64,000 nt of DNA from Verticillium longisporum (lineage: Eukaryota; Ascomycota; Sordariomycetes; Glomerellales; Plectosphaerellaceae): contig JAETXT010000013.1 in NCBI GenBank assembly GCA_019188255.1, positions 248,001 through 312,000 on the forward strand, read 5' to 3'. The position numbers were made by a program, and so were the translations under genes. The notes under the pieces were generated by a model, which ran no database searches, had not been told where the DNA came from, and saw only the letters and a program-made list of their open reading frames with translations. This document shows positions 35,276-46,194 of the stretch, piece by piece. Within the stretch, counting starts at the first letter, position 1; each line of letters starts with the position of its first letter.

Positions 35276-38224
35276 ATGGCTACTGTAGCGGCTGATCACT
35301 CTAGGGCTTCCAAGCCCAAGGACTCAGTCCTTGACCTTTGCACGAGGTCTACCCTTCTCGGCAACAACATCTCTGTTCGCATGCTGGAGTTTCTCACCAC
35401 TGTCAAGCATCAACCACATGGATTCCGCGAGCTTGCTGAGAGCTTCCTCGATGTTTGTCGTCACCTCTGGTCCATCGAGGCCGGCCTGGCTGAGGCCAGT
35501 CGAACCAACCAAGAGTTTCCTTCCGACATGGTTCAGGAGCTCGATTCCAAGTTCCGCCAGACCAACCACGATTTCCAGGTCTTGGACCACATGATGTTCG
35601 AGTTTCTCGAATACGAAAAGAAGGGCGGTCTCGGCAAGATCCAGCGCAGCTGGCGCATGATGTTCGCCGACAAGGAGATCAGCAAGATGCGAGAGTCGCT
35701 GCGCAAGATCCGTGATGCCCTGAGGATGAGCGCCCTTGTGTTCCAGTGGTCTCTGGGCAACGGCAAGACAGATGAGTCTGTCGGCAGCGGCTATGCCAGC
35801 CTCGCCGAGGCTCTGGATCGCATGAAGAACAAGCAGGGGGCTGGCACCGTCCGCATCTCCAAGGCCAAGTCGTTCGAAGCTCAAACCGTCAACCATTCGC
35901 TCAAAGCGCTTCCATCACCGCAGCCACCTCTGCCTGCTCTACCGGCCCTGCCCTCTCTGTCACATGCACCTCATCTGCGCGCTCACTCTCCTTTCGAGAA
36001 GATTTCTGCGTCGGACTTTGTCCTGGCGGAGAACGATAGATCTTTGACACCGGAGGCTCGTCGACGTGCTTCGATCTCCAACAGGAGTCAGAAGAGCACC
36101 TCCGACCTCGGCGCCGCCGCCTATGGCATTGCACGCACAACGGATGCCAGGGGTATCGACAGGAGACATGTTGCACAGGACGATCTCACAATCTCCGAGG
36201 TTGGCCAGTATGACCTGCCCAGCAGGCCCGCCTACTCCAGCAGACTCGGTCGTGACGATGCGACCATCTCTGACCATGGGCACTACGAAGCTCCTCCCAG
36301 CCGCATCTCCGAGCGCCGCCTGCAGATCGGACTCGGCCGCGAACAGCATGATAGCGGCATGGCCCTCACCGTGGGTTCGAATGAAGATCCCCTGTACGAC
36401 CTCCGCAGCATCGAAACCGGCAACACTTCACCAACAAAGGTCATCCGTCTCAAGGCTGACCCGATGAACATGCCTCGGTGGACGCCCCGCCATAGCAATA
36501 CTTCGACTACATCTCTCAAGTCGGCGTTGGCGGCTGCTGTTCATGCAAAGAACCACAAACTCGTGGAGCAGCTACTTGACCGCGGTGTCTCCCCCGAGAC
36601 TGGTCCTGATGTTCACATTCTCGTAGATGCAGTGATCGCTCTTGATGCCGAGAGCGTGAGACTACTGCTTCTTTTCGGAGCCGACCCCAACACGGCCGAC
36701 AAGGAGGGTGTGACACCCCTCTTCGCTGCTGTTGAGGTATCGGCTATTGAGATTGCCAGGACGCTGCTCAAATATGGCGCCGACGCGAACCTTTCTGCTG
36801 GCCCCGGGCTGGAGTCGCCGCTCGCAACCGCAGTCCTTGACCACAAGTACGAATTTGTTCAGCTTCTTTTGACCTATGGCGGCGACCCCAACCACATCAT
36901 GGCCAACGGCAACACGGTGCTCATTATCTCCATGAGCAAGAATACCCCAAAGAGGCTCGTCGACCTCATGCTCGACTACGGCTCAGACCCCAACGAGAAG
37001 AACCGTGAGGGTAAGACTGCCCTCTTTGAAGCCATCTTTGCTGCTCGTCCCGATCTCGTCACCGCACTACTCGACCATGGCGCGAACCCCAACCTTCCCG
37101 GTCCGAAGCATATGCTTTGGCCGGCATCGTATCAGCCAGAATGTCTCAAGCTGCTTCTCGCCCGTGGAGCCGATAGCAAGAAGGCCCCTGGAAGCATGGA
37201 GCTGGCGGTTAGCATTAACAACATCGAATCGGTGCGCCTCCTGCTCGCCGCTGGTGTTGACCCCAATCTCAAGAAAGACGGCATCTACACCCCTCTGTGC
37301 ACAGCCATTCGCGATAACCGCCACGATATCCTTGCGCTCCTCCTCGCAAACAAGGCCGATCCCAACCTGATGGCGTCTGAGTACCCTGCTTTCAAATGCG
37401 TCACGCACTTCCGCACTCACTTCCTGCCGCCGCTCGTAGCCGCTGGCGCCAGCCTGCACGAGCCCAGCGGCATCATCGAAACAGCCGTCCGCACGAACAA
37501 CATGGAGGCGCTGCAGTGGCTCCTCGATCAGGGTGTTGACCCCAACGCGCGTTCCGAGGAGGGCCACACGCCGCTGACGACGGCCATTGCCGAGAACCGG
37601 CCCGAGGTGGTGGACGAGCTCATCGCGCACGGCGCCAACCCCAGCGTCCGGGGCCACGACTGGCCCATCTGCATGGCGGTGCGTCACCCGGCCATGCTCA
37701 AGAAGCTGCTGCCGTCCGTCTCGGACCCGCGCGCCTTCAAGGGTCTCGTCGAGCGTGCCGTTGTCGCCAACCAGCTCGAGAGCGTCAAGCTGCTGCTTGC
37801 CGCGGGCGTCAGCGTCGAGGACCGGAACGGTGGCGTCTTCTCGCCGCTGACGACGGCCATTCGCGAGGACAACAAGGAGATCACGCGCTACCTGCTCGAG
37901 GAGGGCGGCGCCGACATCAACGCACCCGGTGAGCACCTGCCCATTGTCAAGGCTGTGAGGCGGTGCCGTGGCGACGACACGGACATTATTGAGATGCTGC
38001 TCGCCAAGGGCGCCGATGTCAACAAGATCTACCGAGGCTGGAACGCCGTGATGCAGGCTGTCGAGAATGGCGACGCCAAGGTGCTGAGGCTCCTCGTCGA
38101 GCTTGGCGGCGGTGCCGACATGGATGCTCAGGATGAGGGCGGCCGTAACATTCTTGAGATCGCGGCAGGACGGGGCTGGGAGGAGCCGGCCCGTGCTATT
38201 TTGGAGAAGTACCCAAGGGTTTGA
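35276..38224 (+). CDS. large ankyrin-repeat protein with helical N-terminal domain
   Basis: 982 aa in a single exon; the ATG at 35276 (MATVAADHSRASK) is the first in frame after a pyrimidine-rich leader. Residues 15-190 form a helical domain (LGNNISVRMLEFLTTVKHQPHGFRELAESFLD and later SKMRESLRKIRDALRMSALVFQ) like the N-terminal helices seen in fungal NACHT/ankyrin proteins. Residues 215-425 are a disordered, Ser/Pro/Arg-rich linker holding a duplicated DD-x-TIS motif. From about 428 to the end there are roughly sixteen ankyrin repeats, several close to consensus (GVTPLFAAVEVSAIEIARTLLKYGADAN). There is no NACHT or P-loop. It is likely an intracellular scaffold or regulator; partners are unknown. 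Tail to tail with a second ankyrin gene 387 bp away. Confidence 0.93.
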   Translation: MATVAADHSRASKPKDSVLDLCTRSTLLGNNISVRMLEFLTTVKHQPHGFRELAESFLDVCRHLWSIEAGLAEASRTNQEFPSDMVQELDSKFRQTNHDFQVLDHMMFEFLEYEKKGGLGKIQRSWRMMFADKEISKMRESLRKIRDALRMSALVFQWSLGNGKTDESVGSGYASLAEALDRMKNKQGAGTVRISKAKSFEAQTVNHSLKALPSPQPPLPALPALPSLSHAPHLRAHSPFEKISASDFVLAENDRSLTPEARRRASISNRSQKSTSDLGAAAYGIARTTDARGIDRRHVAQDDLTISEVGQYDLPSRPAYSSRLGRDDATISDHGHYEAPPSRISERRLQIGLGREQHDSGMALTVGSNEDPLYDLRSIETGNTSPTKVIRLKADPMNMPRWTPRHSNTSTTSLKSALAAAVHAKNHKLVEQLLDRGVSPETGPDVHILVDAVIALDAESVRLLLLFGADPNTADKEGVTPLFAAVEVSAIEIARTLLKYGADANLSAGPGLESPLATAVLDHKYEFVQLLLTYGGDPNHIMANGNTVLIISMSKNTPKRLVDLMLDYGSDPNEKNREGKTALFEAIFAARPDLVTALLDHGANPNLPGPKHMLWPASYQPECLKLLLARGADSKKAPGSMELAVSINNIESVRLLLAAGVDPNLKKDGIYTPLCTAIRDNRHDILALLLANKADPNLMASEYPAFKCVTHFRTHFLPPLVAAGASLHEPSGIIETAVRTNNMEALQWLLDQGVDPNARSEEGHTPLTTAIAENRPEVVDELIAHGANPSVRGHDWPICMAVRHPAMLKKLLPSVSDPRAFKGLVERAVVANQLESVKLLLAAGVSVEDRNGGVFSPLTTAIREDNKEITRYLLEEGGADINAPGEHLPIVKAVRRCRGDDTDIIEMLLAKGADVNKIYRGWNAVMQAVENGDAKVLRLLVELGGGADMDAQDEGGRNILEIAAGRGWEEPARAILEKYPRV

Positions 38225-38611
38225 AAAAGGTGATGACATGCTTTCTGTTGGTCTCTTTGTTTTTCTTTTGTTACGAAAGCATGGATCGATGTGCCTGGGA
38301 AGATCGCGAATACCAATCCCAGACAACGGGGCGGCATTTTGAAGAAACGAACTTTTGGGTTCAAGCCAGTACGTGTGTGACTTGGCAGTTGGAGTCTGAA
38401 AACATGAATACCAAAGATTTATCTATTTTTTCCATCAATTGATAGAGCTTGCAGTCCGTATCCAACAAATGCTGGCAACTGGTTGCGGGTTTCATACAAG
38501 CTGGTACATCGCTCTGTGACGGAACGCAGAAGTCGTCCCATTCTACAAAATAGGCAACCATCCATCATGGTCGATTGATTCCGCTCTGCCAACCGAGTAA
38601 ATATTACCGGT
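38225..38611. other. convergent intergenic region between ankyrin genes
   Basis: Shared 3' region of the two ankyrin genes, AT-richer than the coding flanks. It presumably holds both polyadenylation regions; no gene. Confidence 0.5.
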
Positions 38612-40300
38612 TCATTCACCATGATCGCTGCCGTCTGGTGCCTGCCTGTTCCCCCTGTTCGGGTCGAAATAAGGTCTCAAGAGCTCGTAGGACCTCCCAA
38701 GGCGGTATGACTTGGCCCATTCCCATGGAGTCTTAACTTCCTCGCCACCAGGAACATATTCATCCATAAGGAGGTTGAGGCACGCTTCCTCGCCCTCCTC
38801 GGCAGCAACACAAATGGCGTTCCTGATATGCTCTTGTCTGAGAGCGGCCGAGCTGAACTCGGCCTTCAAAAGGAGTGCCACGATGTCCTCGATGCCGCGC
38901 TCAGCAGCGATCACAAGTGGGCGGTCGTCGACCCAGGCATCAAGGTAAGCATCCGCCCCGTGATCTACAAGCGTCTTGATGAAATTGTAGCCATCCGTAC
39001 CGACTCTGTCAAGTTTGCTTCGATTATGCAAGGCATTAAGAAGGGTCTTGTCATCTTGCCTGGGAGATAGCTGACGAGCGAGAAGAAACTCAACCACGGC
39101 CACGTTATCATCCTCTGCTGCTCTGCCCATGATTGTGAGATTGTCAATCTCATCCCTGGCGCTCGGGTCCCCGCCAGCATCAAGCAACAGCGTCAAGGCT
39201 TTTATGTTTCCGTCCATGGCTATGAGGAGGAGAGGTGTCATACCGTTGTCACCTCGAGCATTGACATCTGCGCCCCTCTCCAAAAGCAGAGAAATGGCTT
39301 GTTTGTGCCCTCTTTCAGCCGCAGCCATCAAAGGCGTCCACTGCATATTATCTCGGGAATTGACGTCGGCGCCTTTGCCCAATAGAAGTGTGGCAATCTC
39401 GATATTGTTGTTACCGGCTGCATGAGAAAGTGGCGTCCGTCCATCTTCGTCTGTAACATCGACATTGACGCCATGCTCGAGGGTTCTTTTGACAACATCT
39501 TCACAGCCATCGGCTGCAGCCCGTGTGAGGGCTACTTCGTCTCCCAGATCTCCGTAGGGATCAACTATCTTGGCTCTCACGCCTGCCAGTGTGTCTGACA
39601 GAATCTGGGCTGCGACTCGCGGATCGTGAAGCGCCTCGTGATCCGCCAATCTGCGAGCAACGTCCTCGTGATTGTTCTCCAGTGCATGTGCCATCGGCGT
39701 CATTCCGTGGTCATCCGCAAGACTCGCCGCGGCGCCGTGGCGACACAGCAAGTCGACCATGCCATCATGACCGGCTTCTGCCGCAAGCGACAGCGCAGTC
39801 TGCCCGCGTCTCCAGTCGCGAATATCCGGGTCTGCTCCGCCATCCAGCAAAAGTTCCATCATGTCAATCTTGCCGTTGCGAGCGGCTACGATCAGAGGCG
39901 TGTCCCCGCTCATGTCAGGCGTGTCTGTGTCGGCGCCCGCCCCTAGCAGACGCCTCACGACAGACTTGTGGCCTCCTTTCGTCCCGGCGACAGCCACCAA
40001 TAACGGCGTCTTTCCGCCGGCTGGTTCGGGCGTGTTGGAATTGGCGCCATGCGAGAGCAGCAGCTGCACGGTGGCGTCATGGCCTCCGAGAACAGCCCAG
40101 TACAGGGGCGTCCGTTGATATTCGTGGTCGCTGGCGTTCGCGTTTGTGCCCTTGTCGAGTTCTCGTTGCAGTTCGTCCGTGTTGCCAGATGCAGCGGCAG
40201 TGATGATGGTGTCCTCCCAGGGACAAAGCTCTGCTTCCATGGTGTGATGTTCTCGCAGCAGGCCTACTTTAACATTTCTCTTCGTGAAGGTTGAAATCAT
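38612..40300 (-). CDS. ankyrin-repeat protein
   Basis: 562 aa from the ATG at 40300, or 542 aa from the in-frame ATG at 40240 (MEAELCPWEDTI), which may be the true start because the first twenty residues do not resemble repeat sequence. The body is about thirteen ankyrin repeats, many near-consensus (DGRTPLSHAAGNNNIEIATLLLGKGADVN). The C-tail ends in WEWAKSYRLGRSYELLRPYF. No other domain is visible. It is probably a cytoplasmic or nuclear interaction protein. It lacks the helical N-terminal domain of its convergent neighbour, so it is not a simple duplicate of it. Confidence 0.9.
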   Translation of the reverse strand: MISTFTKRNVKVGLLREHHTMEAELCPWEDTIITAAASGNTDELQRELDKGTNANASDHEYQRTPLYWAVLGGHDATVQLLLSHGANSNTPEPAGGKTPLLVAVAGTKGGHKSVVRRLLGAGADTDTPDMSGDTPLIVAARNGKIDMMELLLDGGADPDIRDWRRGQTALSLAAEAGHDGMVDLLCRHGAAASLADDHGMTPMAHALENNHEDVARRLADHEALHDPRVAAQILSDTLAGVRAKIVDPYGDLGDEVALTRAAADGCEDVVKRTLEHGVNVDVTDEDGRTPLSHAAGNNNIEIATLLLGKGADVNSRDNMQWTPLMAAAERGHKQAISLLLERGADVNARGDNGMTPLLLIAMDGNIKALTLLLDAGGDPSARDEIDNLTIMGRAAEDDNVAVVEFLLARQLSPRQDDKTLLNALHNRSKLDRVGTDGYNFIKTLVDHGADAYLDAWVDDRPLVIAAERGIEDIVALLLKAEFSSAALRQEHIRNAICVAAEEGEEACLNLLMDEYVPGGEEVKTPWEWAKSYRLGRSYELLRPYFDPNRGNRQAPDGSDHGE

Positions 40301-42542
40301 GAATAGGCTGGACCAAGATCGCGAGCTTAAATGAGTCCACCAGGCAGCAACTGCCGTTGCCCTGTCCCGATATTACTAAGCCGGGCAAGGAACAATCATC
40401 TTCGCACATTTCCTCGCTCTGTCGCGAAAGGGCTGTGTTCGCTAGTCAATCGTCGGATGATCGGAAGTCGGCTGATGCCCCACCACGACAAAGAATGCTC
40501 GGTGATCTCATCGGGAAAGCACCCAGCGCTAGGATGCTCCCTACAACGCAATGCGCCCTTCTCTAATTACATCGTCGTTGAACTATGATTCAGTTCTGGC
40601 GGGCTTCGGTGGGAGATGGATGACCTAGTCAAGGTCAAGGGCCCGGGGTCGTGACCCCTGACCCCTGCGCCTGGTAGTGCGATTCGCGACTCTGCCGATA
40701 CAAACTCAAACGACTATACGTGTTGGTGCCTGGAGCTTTCATCACAGAATTTCAATGAAGAAGTCTACTCTTGCGACAGGCACCATTGTGAGGGGTTCAT
40801 GACAGCCAGTTCTGTGTTTGGTTGACCATGTAGTGCATCCCTCGATAGACCAAACAGACTACGTGTTGCCTACGTTTTCTTTTTCGAACTGAGTAAGAAA
40901 ATTCTCGAAGAGGCCGTCAGAGGCCGGAGCTATAACGAAATACAGTGATACTAAGACAGAATAGGGTTCTGGCTTGATTGTCGCTGATCAAGGAAACCAT
41001 GGTACCTGGGAGGGGCAATGGCGGTGAGCAAGACCTTGTCGATCCTGCATTTCATTCTAAGCTCGCTCCAAAAATCCCTTTTCATTCGTGTTGCCTCGAT
41101 CGTTATATGCGTCCTGATGGCCGTTACCTAGGGGAGCTGCGACATTGTACAGCATCAAGGCAGCAGCGCCAAGGTGTATTCACTCCTGGGTAGGGCGATT
41201 TGGCTTCGACGTCATCTTTGCTGTCGGTCATGCTAGAGAGGGCAGGAAACACAGTTGCTATCCAAGTAGAGAAAAAAGAGGGACTGTGGATAATTCCTTG
41301 TGGGCTTTCAATCTCTAGTAGTAGGAGAGCTCCTGGATGAAGTTGGAAGATAAGGTGCGGGTTGGTGACGGCCAGAGAAGCCAGGAGCGATAATGGAAGC
41401 TTTTAGTCTTCCGTGCAGATGGAATGGAGGCCTCGGGAGTAGGTTGTCAATACGAGACATGGTCATCCAGGGCACCGTAGGCCGCGAAGATGCCTGCGGC
41501 CTTTTATCCAGTGGCTATGAATGGAATGGTTTATCATGTAGCATTTTGATGTTCTACACAACCAAAGATATGTCAACAGCTTGATTGTACTACAAGTATC
41601 AGCACTCAGAAGGCCACCTCGCAATTAGAAGTTGGTGACGATACTCCTAAATTAACGTGCATATCACACTGCACCACAACGGCAACGACACAAGAGACCA
41701 GGTCCGACGAACTTTTTCACGCCTGGTATAGAATGAGAGAATATATACGTAAAGCCAAGGCGTAGCAGCCCGGCAGTCCCAAAGTCCTCCAAGCCAACAG
41801 CCCGCCTCCAGTGAGTTGGCAGGGCGCGGCATCATGAAGCCAAACAACACCAGTCGATGGAACTAGGTATATACGACTGCCTCCAAGCATCTCCCCCAAA
41901 CACCGTCGCCGTCTCACCAGCATCGCCGCACGCTCGAAAGCACGCCCTGGATCGATGACACGACAGCGAACCGCAAAACTCGACCATGTCCGAACCACAA
42001 GCAGCAACGTGTGAATTGCTCTATCGGATCAACTCCCTCCAAGCTCTCCCACCTCTCGTGCTTTCACTCGTGCTTTCACTCGTGCTCCCATCGTTCATTC
42101 ATATGCACGTCGCATCCTTGACGTCTGCACCGCCTCCACCAACCCACTAACACTCCATAATCTATGCCACCTGGCGTCACGTTGAAGGGGCGAACCTTCT
42201 CAATCTCCCACACACCACAGAACGCGCAACAGTCACCCGCAACAGAAAAGTCTAAAAGAGACAAGCCCCATGCTACAACATGAATCAAGCCCTCGTTTCC
42301 GTAACAGTGACCGTGACCGAAGCAGTGACGGGCGCCTTTGTGGTCCCCGCCACGGCAACAGCCTGCGCCTCAGACCCGAGGGTCTTCGGCGCGGCGTCCC
42401 GCTCCCCCGACACAGCGGCCGCGACGGGCTCGTCGAGGACGACAGACTCACCGTCGGTAGTGGCGTCGTCGTCGCCGCCAGCACTACCGTCCGTGAGCCT
42501 CCGTCCGAGCCCGCGCCGCCATCGCCCCTTCAACCAACGCCG
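40301..42542. other. gene-free stretch, nothing recognised
   Basis: 2.2 kb of spacer including the probable promoter of the ankyrin gene and the 3' region of the DUF1479 gene. Short frames antisense to the DUF1479 C-terminus are shadows of it. No supported gene. Confidence 0.5.
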
Positions 42543-45044
42543 TCAGGTGGGCCCCGCCGTGGCCGTCGGGCCCGCGCCGTGGACGGCCGTCTTGGGCCCG
42601 TTGACGGTCGTCTTGGGCGGCGGCGCCTTGGTTTTGGGCACCGAGGGCGCCGAGGACGCGGCCGGGGCCGAGGCGGGCACGGCACCGCTCGTGATGCCGT
42701 TGTTGAGCACGGGCGCCGACACGAGGCCCGTCCGCGGCGTGCGGTCGCCGCTGCCGCTGCGACCCGAGCCGCCGGGGATGTAAAAGTCATAGCGGCTCGG
42801 GAAGAGAATGATGTTGGCGAGGCGCAGGAGCTCGGCCTCGGCTTCGCTGTGGCTCGACGCCGAGCGCGTCGCGTCGTTTTCGTCGTCGTCTTGCTCGGCC
42901 GGCGCCGACGCTGGGGGGGGCTCGCCGCCGTCGACGTCCATTGCATCCGATGCGGGCACCGAGCGCGGCGGTGCGCCGGCGGGCTCAATGTCCCAGGGCG
43001 CGAGACCCATGGCGCGCAGACCCTCGACGCCGCCGTAGCGCTCGATGGTCGCGGCGTCGGGGCGTTGAATGTGCGAGGCCTCGCTGCCCAGGCCGCTGAG
43101 GGTGTCAAAGTCGGGACCCGGCTGACCCGTCTGGAAGGCCTTGCGCTGGCGCGCGAGGAAGAGGGCGTTGGTCTGGGTCAGGGGGCAGACGGGCATGTAG
43201 GTCAGCAGCGAGAGCTCGTTTGACTCTGTCTGCATGGAAGGGGGCACGCCGAGACGGGTGCCTCCGCTGATGATGGAGTACGCCTCGTCGCAGTGCCAGA
43301 TGACATAGTCACCGGGTTGCAGGGCAGGCAGGGAGACGAGACTGCGGCGCATGTGAAGATGGGGGTGCCAGCGCTCGGTGATCCGTTGGGCGTGGCCGGG
43401 CACGGCGCCGTGAATGATGGTCGACGGTTCTGGGTCGAGGGCCCAGTTGTCGGCATCGAGGTAGGCGGCCCACTGATCGGCTTTGCCGCCATCGGGCTGC
43501 TCAGGAGGAGGACGGCGCGGTGAGAAGAAGGGCCGCAGCAGGAAGTAGGCGGCGACAAGCTTAGGCGAAGGCAGCACACGCACCATGCCCTGCTCAATGT
43601 CGGTCAAGGCGAGAACACCCTGGAACATGCGGAAGACACTGCAGGCACCGGCACCGTTGTAAAGATCAGTGGTGGCGCCGACGCGACCGGCTGGATCCCA
43701 GGGGTCGTAGGACTCCCAGTCACCGCGGAAGACGGCCTCGTAGGTACCGCCACGACCGTAGCCGTCAGGCTCCCAGCGCTCGAGGGAACCGCTGTCGACC
43801 TGGGCGATGACGGTCGACGATGCACTCGCGGAGAGCGAGTCGGCAGCCGAATTGCCGTTCTGCTGGCCAACAGCGCCGAGCTTGTCGTTGTGAATGCGCA
43901 GACGATCGGCGTAGCTGACGGGGCATCGCGTGATGTGCAGGTCGTCCGTCGACTCCCAGAAGCTCATGGCGAAGCGCTGGGCACGCAGCGTGTTGGGATG
44001 GGCTCTCGCTCGGACTTGGACGGGCGTCCAGAAGAGGTCGATACAGGTCGGATCGTGGAGAGCCGGCGGCTTGAACTCGCGGTTCGTGTCAAGATACTCG
44101 CGGGTCTCCTGCACCCACTCCTTGGCCTCGTCTTCGGGCACGACGCCGCGGATGACGGCGACACCATAGCGCTTGAGGCGGTGGGCAAAGGCGTCGACAC
44201 GCACAGGGTCGTTGATGTCGTTGAAATGAATGGTCGGGATGAGCTCGGCGCCGCGGCGCTGAATCTCGTCAATCTCACGGGCGAGAGCCACGAGCAGGCG
44301 ACGCCAAGACGCCTCGACGGCGGCTTCGTGGCCCGTGATGAGCCGCCGCTTGACGCCGGCGAAGCGCGACGGCAGCGGAATGGGCTCGTTGCCGTAGAAC
44401 GACACAACGGGCGGCTCCATGTTCCTAAAGGCGCGCCGATGTATGGCGGCGGCCGAGGTGGTGGGTGGTGATGTGGTGGGGGTTGCGTGGGCGTTTGTGT
44501 TGGTGGCGGTAGATGTCCTCGTCGATCTCGTCGTCGGCGCCGAGGAGGAGGACGAGGTTCTCGACGTCGTCCTCGTCGACGGCCGTGTGACGGCGACGGG
44601 CGAGGAAAAGGTTGGGGACAGCGATGTGGCCCTGGATGCGCCTGCAGACGCGGGTGCGGATGCGGTGGCAGACGCGGGTGCAGAAGACATTGGCGGGGTG
44701 GACGACGCCGTCTTCTTATTCATCTTGGACTTGCGGCTCGTCTTGCCGGTCCTCGTCCTCTTCCCCGGACTCGACTTGGCCACTTTGGTCGTGGCGCCAT
44801 CTCCAGCTCCAGGTACTGCTCCAGGTACTGCCCCAGGCGCTGCTCCGTGTCCAGGGACTTGTCCAGGGACTTGTCCAGGGACTTGTCCAGGGACTTGTCC
44901 AGGGACTTGTCCAGGGACTTGTCCGGGGCCTTGTCCGGGGCCTTGCTCAGGGATCTGGCCCTGGCTTGTGCCGCCTTCGCCCTCGCCCGGCGGAGGGTCT
45001 GGGGGCGCTGCGGTTGGCCCAGCGGCCCATCGGGCCAAGATCAT
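42543..45044 (-). CDS. DUF1479-domain protein (2OG-dioxygenase-like fold) with low-complexity N-tail
   Basis: 833 aa, single exon from ATG at 45044. Residues 1-208 are low complexity: a PGQV repeat, Lys/Arg-rich stretch, then Ser/Thr/Pro/Ala-rich sequence. The DUF1479 region (about residues 209-640) opens EPPVVSFYGNEPIPLPSRFAGVKRRLITGHEAAV and includes VVRGVVPEDEA, RAHPNTLRAQRF, TDLYNGAGACSVFRMFQG, PGDYVIWHCDEAYSI and LLTYMPVCPLTQTNA. An in-frame ATG at 44420 begins exactly at the domain and could be the real start, giving 625 aa. The C-tail is acidic then Pro/Ser-rich. Homologous proteins are usually about 450-500 aa, so both ends are extended. Enzymatic activity of the family is largely uncharacterised. 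Confidence 0.85.
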   Translation of the reverse strand: MILARWAAGPTAAPPDPPPGEGEGGTSQGQIPEQGPGQGPGQVPGQVPGQVPGQVPGQVPGQVPGHGAAPGAVPGAVPGAGDGATTKVAKSSPGKRTRTGKTSRKSKMNKKTASSTPPMSSAPASATASAPASAGASRATSLSPTFSSPVAVTRPSTRTTSRTSSSSSAPTTRSTRTSTATNTNAHATPTTSPPTTSAAAIHRRAFRNMEPPVVSFYGNEPIPLPSRFAGVKRRLITGHEAAVEASWRRLLVALAREIDEIQRRGAELIPTIHFNDINDPVRVDAFAHRLKRYGVAVIRGVVPEDEAKEWVQETREYLDTNREFKPPALHDPTCIDLFWTPVQVRARAHPNTLRAQRFAMSFWESTDDLHITRCPVSYADRLRIHNDKLGAVGQQNGNSAADSLSASASSTVIAQVDSGSLERWEPDGYGRGGTYEAVFRGDWESYDPWDPAGRVGATTDLYNGAGACSVFRMFQGVLALTDIEQGMVRVLPSPKLVAAYFLLRPFFSPRRPPPEQPDGGKADQWAAYLDADNWALDPEPSTIIHGAVPGHAQRITERWHPHLHMRRSLVSLPALQPGDYVIWHCDEAYSIISGGTRLGVPPSMQTESNELSLLTYMPVCPLTQTNALFLARQRKAFQTGQPGPDFDTLSGLGSEASHIQRPDAATIERYGGVEGLRAMGLAPWDIEPAGAPPRSVPASDAMDVDGGEPPPASAPAEQDDDENDATRSASSHSEAEAELLRLANIILFPSRYDFYIPGGSGRSGSGDRTPRTGLVSAPVLNNGITSGAVPASAPAASSAPSVPKTKAPPPKTTVNGPKTAVHGAGPTATAGPT
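44851..44946. repeat. 12-bp minisatellite encoding PGQV/PGQG
   Basis: Plus-strand unit CCAGGGACTTGT occurs six times without change (44851-44922), followed by two variant copies CCGGGGCCTTGT/C. Read on the minus strand it encodes tandem PGQV and PGQG inside the N-tail of the DUF1479 protein. The length is a multiple of three, so copy-number changes would keep frame. Confidence 0.95.
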
Positions 45045-45841
45045 GGTGGCAGGCCTCTCGATTCGCCCTTTTTCCTGTCTGTCTGTGTGTCTGTCTTCAG
45101 TCTCTGTCTCTCTGTCTCGCTGATCTCCTCTTCTACTCCAAGTACTTCTGTACTAGCAGCAGCAACAGTCAGCCACGTGCCGCCTGTTTCATTAATCCTC
45201 CGCCAGCCTGTCCTGGCCTGTGGCTCTCGTGCTTCCGGGGGTCCAGGCTAGCCTGGGCCTAATCCTGGTTCTGTAGGGGAGATGGAGGGGGGGGGGGCGC
45301 GATGGGTGTGGAGGGAACCACAGCGTCTAGTCCTGGAAGGGAACGGAAAACGGGGAATGCGCGACGGGATGAACGGGCGATGGATGGTTGGAGGGTGCCA
45401 GATGAGTGGGTTGAGAAATCGGAGAGGTCGCCTGTCCAATAGGGGAGTGTCGCGCGAAAAGAAGAAGAGTAAGGTAGGTAAGGTAGGGTATAACAGAGAA
45501 GAGTCGATGGGATAGTCCGGGGATTCGTCTGATTCTCCGGCGATTTCTCCTATCGCTTTGTTATTTTTTTTCTGTTGAATCTCGCGATCGTGGACAAGCC
45601 AAGCTCAACAGGAGAAGAGTGCTGGAGTTGTTGATGAGAGGTCGTAATCGTAGAGTTGGTGAGTGAGCCCCAAAGATTCGGGCTTCATTCAGGCTGTAGG
45701 TGGTGATCGAAGACAACCCCGAATATCCGGATCGCCAGCGAAGCCGAGTGACCAACAACAGAAGAAATCTTCGCAATGAAAGGAGCGTTGACCGTCGTCA
45801 GTGTGGGGGCACCACAACTCTGCTGTCCTGTGCCGTCTTCC

Positions 45842-45846
<5 letters not shown>

Positions 45847-45888
<42 letters not shown>

Positions 45889-45901
45889 CCTCTCTCCCTC
45901 G
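45847..45901. repeat. CT microsatellite
   Basis: A run of CTCTCT broken by occasional T or C. Simple repeat, noncoding. Confidence 0.9.
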
Positions 45902-46194
45902 AGTGTCTAGCCGTATGCCGTATGCTGTGTGCTGCGTCTGTGGCCTGTGGCCTGTGACTTCACCCTCTGACCAACCCAGTCGAAGCGAGGGAAGCGGGGG
46001 TCGGTGCTGTGCGTGTACCAGTCTGGGGTTCTCGACAACCACAACCTCCTCCGTGTCGTACTTTGTCGTGATGCTGCTGCTTCTCGAGTCGACCCAAGAC
46101 GAAGATCCAGGTTGTCGTCCAATATTCGTTCGCAGTCTGTCTGGTCGTGATCGAGTGTCGCAACGACCAAACCTTGAACAAGAACTTCCAGAAA

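Noticed and set aside
42270..43223. 317-codon open frame opposite the DUF1479 C-terminus
   Set aside because: Shadow of the GC-rich coding strand; Arg/Gly/Val-rich with no motif.
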